From Limonium bicolor (lineage: Eukaryota; Streptophyta; Magnoliopsida; Caryophyllales; Plumbaginaceae): a stretch of 64,000 nt of DNA. The notes under the pieces are model-generated. The model was not told the DNA's origin. It did not search any database and was given only the letters and a program-made list of their open reading frames with translations. The position numbers and the translations under genes are program-made. Below, piece after piece: positions 59,357 to 64,000 of this stretch (positions are counted from its first letter, which is position 1; each line of letters opens with the position of its first letter). Where the stretch lies: positions 321,185,925 to 321,249,924 of the forward strand of contig CM041776.1 of NCBI GenBank assembly GCA_023374045.1, in the 5' to 3' direction.

Positions 59357-60965
59357 TTTTTTTCGATAATTAGACGTTTATTCATATATTAATACCAAAA
59401 ATGGAACATCATCCCAAAGTGTAGTACAAAAAGTAGAATATCACAGTCCCAAACCACCCTGCCTAGAGGGCTGCCCAAAAAATTCCGAAACCGCGGTATC
59501 CGATCCGACCGAAACCGAAGTGAACCGTACCTGTTTTCAGGTTAACCGTACCGGGTTCTTGCGGTATGGTTAACCGAACCGTGTAAATTGACCGGTTTCG
59601 GTTTCGTTAATGGTATTGAATTTTCCAAAACGGTTAACCGCTCGGTTAACCACGGTTACCGATTATATAAACAACCAAAATCTTTAATATTAATGTTCAC
59701 CTTATATATAATTAATGTTAGTTATTGAGGGAATATGCACAATATTTATTTTTTTGTCACATATTTTGATTTGCACTCATGAATTAGTGAGATCAATGTT
59801 ATACTATAATATTAATCGTATGGGTCTTATCAATATAAAACAAAACACGGCTATAAGGTTAACCGATAAACCGAACCGAACTAAAGGTTAACACCGGTTC
59901 TAAACGGAATGGTAATGGAAATCGGATTTTAGAAAACCGAATTAAACGGTTACCGAATCCGGTTAACCGATCTAAATGGAATGGTAATGGAATTGGATTT
60001 TAGAAACCGAAGACCCGGTTAACCAAAAGCGGTTAACCGAATAAGACGGTTAACTACCATGGGCAGCCCCAGTGCCTAGTGCTTGTCTCATTGAAACCTT
60101 AATAGCAAAAATCCAGTGGGAAAAAGCTATCAAGGAAAAAGAGTACAAGACACCAAGGCTTACATTAATAACACCCCTACAAATATAACATATCCTCTCT
60201 TAAGTTTGCTGAGTTGAGGAACATCTCATAGGGTAGCGGTAAATCAGGCCACCAACTTTTCATCCATCTCCACACACCTCTCTTAGCCGCATTAACCACT
60301 TTTTCAGCTGAAGGGGATTCTTCTCGAAAGATAACATCATTCCTCATCTTCCAAATGCTCCAAACACCATAGGACAACGTCAATCTCCACAGTTTCCTTG
60401 TCTTCTTGTTCAGCCGCACCGTCATCAAGGATTTGGCTTGGTGTATCCTTCAAAGTAAAACTTATCTTCCACCAACCTATCAACTTACTCCATACATGCA
60501 AAGAGAATTCGCACAAAAACAAGACATGTAACACCGACTCCATGCACTTTCTACATAAAGGGCACAGCTTTGTCCGATTGGGATGACACCCTTTTCGAAC
60601 AAAACATCTCGAGTTAGCAACTTACCTTGCATTACAAGCCACATAAGAATCTCAATTCTTGGCTCAGCCACTTTAATCCAAATAGAGCTCGCTAGCCCAG
60701 TCGTAAGCCCAGCCGAATCATGGTTGCTCATCAGACTTAAATACAGTCGGGATGCAGAAAAACCATCACTTGAATTGCTCCAGGTCACCGTATCATCCAC
60801 CCCCGGCTATAGCAACTGGCCCTCCAGCAACCGATTTAGATCATGCTCCATTGCCGCCTTATTCTCAACGAGTTGTCTTCTCCATTATGGATTCCACGAC
60901 CAAGCTCCTTCTTCCCAAGCCTCCATATCTGCTACCTTACCACTCTTGTTGCTCAACATAAATAG
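59357..60965 (-). mobile_element. 3' part of a LINE (non-LTR retrotransposon), interrupted by a hAT MITE
   Basis: On the minus strand, remnants of the region after the reverse transcriptase appear: ADMEAWEEGAWSWNP (near 60930-60890), a VTWSNSSDGFSASRLY stretch, then WIKVAEPRIEILMWLVMQGKLLTRDVLFEKG and a broken zf-RVT zinc-binding segment (HVLFLCEFSLHVWSKLIGWW), then SYGVWSIWKMRNDVIFRE. These are the typical C-terminal pieces of plant LINE ORF2. Stops and frame changes abound. An AATAAA-containing end and an A8 tract (T8 at 59361-59368 on the plus strand) mark the 3' end. The element is 5' truncated at about 60965, next to a copia LTR. Confidence 0.75.
59467..60071. mobile_element. hAT-like MITE rich in GGTTAACCG, 605 bp
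   Basis: Ends AGGGCTGCCCA and, reverse-complemented, TGGGGCTGCCCA. The flanking octamers are CTGCCTAG (59459-59466) and GTGCCTAG (60072-60079), seven of eight identical, as expected for an older hAT insertion. The interior has over ten copies of CGGTTAACCG-like palindromes and CCGAAACCG words. It lies in the LINE 3' untranslated region. Confidence 0.82.
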
Positions 60966-60976
60966 CCGCGGGAACA

Positions 60977-61156
60977 TGTTGGTGCTTACTAAAGTTATAT
61001 TGCCCACAATAGTGGGCCTGTTCAGCCCACATGTAATCCTCTCGATAGTTAATTATGTATAGACAAATATCTGATGAAATATTTGTCAGTTATGAATATA
61101 AATAGAACAGTATCATGGGAAACTTATCATCCCTCGATCTCATTCTCTTCATTACA
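60977..61156 (+). repeat. 5' LTR of the right-hand copia element (180 bp)
   Basis: Starts TGTTGGTGCTTAC, ends CTTCATTACA. TATAAATAGAACAG-like sequence near 61098 could be the LTR promoter's TATA box. The boundaries rest on the TG...CA rule and the primer site; the partner LTR is not in the window. Confidence 0.65.
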
Positions 61157-61162
61157 TTTGGT

Positions 61163-61177
61163 ATGGTATCAAGAGCT
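61163..61177 (+). other. primer binding site, tRNA-iMet-like
   Basis: ATGGTATCAAGAGCT resembles TGGTATCAGAGC with one inserted base. Confidence 0.7.
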
Positions 61178-61264
61178 AGCTACAGGGTTAACACTTAAAT
61201 TTTTTTATCAATTACTACACCTTCAAATGAATTCAGATCTGGTCGTGCTCGCGACAACGAGAAA

Positions 61265-62172
61265 ATGACGTCGGCTGGCATCTCCACCCTCGTTGTCACT
61301 CAATTTGCTCCGACTTACTCAATTCTTGTTGCTACCTCCCATCTGATCAAGCTTGGATCAGATAATTATCCAACCTGGCGCAGTCTGATCCAGTCGTTCC
61401 TTCAAGGTAATGATTTGTATCGTTACATTGATGGTACTTCACCCTGCCCTGAGCCGATCGTTGCTGGTGAAATCAATCCTGCCTACACCAAATGGAAAAC
61501 ACAAGATCAGTTAGTCATGAACATTATTCTCTCTTCTCTCACTGAATCGATAGTTATGCAAAAAGCTAGATCCACTTCTGCTGCTAATATGTGGAATACT
61601 CTATAGGAGATTTTGGCAGCTCAATCTATTGCTCATGTAGGCCAGTATTTATTGCAGATCGCAAGCATTAAGAAACTAGACACCGAATCTATCACTGAAT
61701 ACTTCAATCATGCCCATAGTTTAGTTTCTACCTTGGCCTCTACAGATCATACTATATTTGATTGTGAACTCCAGACTTATATCCTCAAAGGACTCCCTTT
61801 AGAATATGACTCCATGGTCACATATATCCTCACACAACCTAAAGCTCTCTCTCCTTATCAATTGTACGGTAATCTCCTTCACTAAGAGGTCCGCATTACA
61901 TATCAGAACAAATCAATCACTTCTACTATTAGTCTCAATACCACCACAAAAACTGACTCCACATACAAACCAAACAATGACAACAACAGATCTAAAAACT
62001 AAACAAACAGAGGCAACAATCACATATCTAAGGGAGGGCTGGTAACTCTGGGGGCAGATATTATGGATCTTACTCTACCAATGGTTCTCATAATTTTACT
62101 GGCCAATCAAACACTCAACCCCAATGTCAGATCTGTGACAAGAGGGGCCATGTGGCTAAGAACTGCTACCAT
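61265..62172 (+). pseudogene. copia gag with CCHC zinc knuckle
   Basis: ATG 61265 opens a frame with the copia gag pattern: LIKLGSDNYPTWRSLIQSFL, then WKTQDQLVMNIILSSLTESI. An in-frame TAG at 61604-61606 interrupts it; the same frame continues with IASIKKLDTESITEYF, DCELQTYILKGLPLEYDSM and stops at 61885. Beyond a frame change, a zinc knuckle CQICDKRGHVAKNCY (CX2CX4HX4C) lies at 62124-62166. Gag proteins build the particle and the knuckle binds the element RNA. This copy is broken. Confidence 0.88.
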
Positions 62173-62239
62173 TATTTCACTCAGTCCTATCAAGCTCCTC
62201 CTCCCAAATATTTTCAAGCTAATTTTACCTCTCATAACC

Positions 62240-62330
62240 CCACACCTACCACTTCTATTTGGATACCAAACATGGGAGCCACCAATCATTTTACTAGTGA
62301 CTTTACCAAACTGAGTGGTCCTACATAATA
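62240..62330 (+). pseudogene. copia aspartic protease start with altered catalytic motif
   Basis: The sequence reads SIWIPNMGATNHFTSDF, where copia proteases have a D-S-G-A catalytic motif. The catalytic Asp codon is AAC (Asn) at 62269-62271 and the Ser is Met, so the protease would be inactive even without the neighbouring stop codons. Confidence 0.75.
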
Positions 62331-62461
62331 TTAGGGTACCGACACTGTCCATTTGGGTGATGGTACATCTCTTTCAATTTCTCACATAGGAGAAAGCTCT
62401 ATTCCTACACCTTATCATACTCTTTATCTAAAGTTTTTCTCACACCTGGGTTCAATAGAAC

Positions 62462-63519
62462 TTGGTTTCTGCCAGAAAATTCAATCAAGACAACAATACC
62501 TTTTTTGAATTTCACACATATTTTTTTCTTTTGAAGGGTCAAACTTCTGGGAAAACAATCCTTCAGGGTCTTCTTAAGGATGACCTATACACTTTTCCTG
62601 TTGAAGGACCATCTCAAATCCTTGCCACCTCTCTTCTCCAAGGAGTCAAGACTTCTTCCACCACCTGGCACCGTCGCCTTGGCCATCCCTCCACCAGTCA
62701 AACAATTTTCACCATCAACAAATTTTCTTTACCTATCACTCAAACTACAAACATATCTTTTTGCTCTGTCTGCTGTAAGGGAAAGTCTCATGCCCTTCCC
62801 CACCCCTACTATGGCTAGGTCTGTTTTACCTTTCAAACTATTGTACATGGATGTATAGAGCCCCGCGCATTCTATTTCTATTGATGGCTACAAATACTAT
62901 CTTCAGATTATGGATGATTACAATAGATTTATGTGGTGCTACCCTCTGACACTAAAATCTGATGTTGCTAAAGTTTTCATTTACTATGGTGAAAACTCAA
63001 TTTTCTACACTAATCCAATATGTTCAAATAGATGGAGGTGGGGAGTTCACTGCTCATAAGTCTTACTTTGCTACACAAGGAATTAACCATCACATCACTT
63101 ATCCCTATTCCCATTCTCAAAATAGGATGGTTGAAAACAGACACAAACTAGTTCTGGATAAAGCTTTGTGTCTCCTAGCTCAAGCCTCTATTCCTCTCAC
63201 CTTCTGGTCTTTTACTGCCATCATGTCTACCTATCTCATTAACCGCACCCCCACTCAAATTCTACACAATCAATCCCCTTACCAAATTCTCTATCACTCT
63301 GCTCCTGACTATTTCAAACTACATGTGTTTGGCAGTGCTTGCTGGCCCAATCTTTGTCCCACACAACACTGCAAACTCTATTTTTGCTTTGAGGAACATG
63401 TTTTCTTAGGCTATTATTTTCTTCTCATACAGGCTATCTCTGCTTTAACCCCAAAACACACAAGATTATTATCTCTCGAGATGTTGTTTTCAATGAGGAT
63501 CATTTCCCTTACTCCTTAA
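62462..63519 (+). pseudogene. copia pre-integrase and integrase remnant
   Basis: The pre-integrase motif TWHRRLGHPS and CSVCCKGKSHALPH lie at 62665-62815. The integrase core follows with breaks: MDDYNRFMWCYPL near 62910-62950, then DGGGEFTAHKSYFATQGINH, a core Glu in QNRMVENRHK, FWSFTAIMSTYLINRTPT and FGSACWPNLCP at 62962-63370. The Asp (DGGGEF) and Glu of the DDE triad are visible. The frame drifts after 63400. Confidence 0.85.
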
Positions 63520-63733
63520 CTTCACCACCTAAAACTTCACATACACCCTCACAGCTTATTTCTGATCCTCTCACAGGTGTTCTCATCACCTCTCACAAAA
63601 AGATCCAACATCCTTCCCCTGCCACTAATATTACTGAGAACTCACCCTCACCGTTATCCACCCCACTGATGTGTCTTCACCTTCTGCACCAAATTCACCA
63701 CCACCTACATTTACCGACCCCTACCTCCCAAAT

Positions 63734-64000
63734 TGTTGAGTGTCTAAATAAGCATGTTTTAGGGGTGTATTTAGTATGTTTTATCAACACTTTTCATGCT
63801 CATTTCTCTACTCTAGCTAGTTTTCCTCTAGTTTTGTGTTTTATTAGTGTTTTACACAATTATTGCTGAAACAGGAGGAATAACATAGCTATAAATAAAG
63901 TAGACGAACGCGTGGGCGCTAACGGATCCAAAATCGGAGCTATGACGAAGAAGATAGAGCATTTGTTTTGATTCTAGCCCGGATCTCCCCAAGCGGACCA
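63734..64000 (+). mobile_element. start of a gypsy-type LTR, cut by the window end
   Basis: A sharp change from the copia linker occurs at TGTTGAGTGTCTAAATAAGC. The following sequence, including GGATCCAAAATCGGAGC near 63924, looks like Tat/Athila-class LTRs in general character. The orientation and identity cannot be confirmed without the rest. Confidence 0.4.

Larger units (their letters stand above)
60977..63733 (+). mobile_element. decayed Ty1/copia element, truncated by a later insertion
   Basis: Order on the plus strand: LTR (60977-61156), tRNA-iMet-like primer site (about 61163), gag, zinc knuckle, protease, pre-integrase, integrase. At 63734, in the linker after integrase, another LTR starts, so reverse transcriptase, RNase H and the 3' LTR would lie beyond the window. 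Several in-frame stops and frameshifts make it inactive. No left target duplication can be tested. Confidence 0.85.

Noticed and set aside
1..64000. tRNA, rRNA or CRISPR-type arrays
   Set aside because: I looked for tRNA-like cloverleaf motifs and regular spacer arrays and saw none. The only tRNA-related sequences are retroelement primer sites.

Overview
This is nuclear DNA from a flowering plant, most likely a eudicot. It has spliced genes, a plant-only receptor kinase, and a dense mix of plant transposons (Ty1/copia and Ty3/gypsy LTR elements, CACTA, hAT, Stowaway, PIF/Harbinger, Mutator-like MITEs, and a LINE). The species cannot be told from the sequence. Only three host genes can be supported with confidence; most of the rest is transposon-derived or AT-rich sequence without recognisable content.

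Layout. 1-3529: part of a Ty3/gypsy element on the minus strand (gag remnant, tRNA-Asp-type primer site, 1.4 kb LTR). 3530-13646: giant LTR sequences in layers, including one complete 5.26 kb LTR-only element (7225-12481) with a perfect 5-bp target duplication. 13647-16000: a Stowaway MITE and a degenerate minisatellite. About 16.2-18.85 kb: a plus-strand gene for a basic coiled-coil protein with an intron in its 5' leader; its reading frame is broken by one apparent indel. About 20.9-42.97 kb: a transposon nest. Its base is an old minus-strand copia element. Its 3' LTR was hit by a short copia element (20964-24226) and by a 2.2 kb non-autonomous LTR element (24309-26534). A CACTA-like element (30052-41626) sits between its gag and protease, and that element was itself hit by two giant LTR-only elements (30314-35938 and 37517-41414). 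43987-44474: a hAT-type MITE splitting a 100-codon ORF.

44745-48317 (minus): a four-exon DeSI/PPPDE cysteine isopeptidase gene whose splice phases all agree. 48.6-54.7 kb: AT-rich sequence with a foldback element, a second Stowaway, tandem repeats and an almost completely palindromic Mutator-like MITE with a 9-bp target duplication. 54730-57285 (minus): an intact, intronless 851-aa CrRLK1L receptor-like kinase (At5g24010 type). Its upstream region carries three abutting PIF/Harbinger-like MITEs. 59.36-60.97 kb: the 3' part of a LINE carrying a hAT MITE. 60977-63733: a decayed plus-strand copia element, interrupted at 63734 by the start of a gypsy-type LTR that runs off the window.

The three host genes have no evident joint function. 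The kinase acts at the plasma membrane in cell-wall sensing, the isopeptidase in the cytosol or nucleus, and the coiled-coil protein is of unknown role. What is distinctive here is the order of transposon insertions, readable from matching target duplications, and the many LTR-only or internally deleted elements. No clearly new biological system was found.
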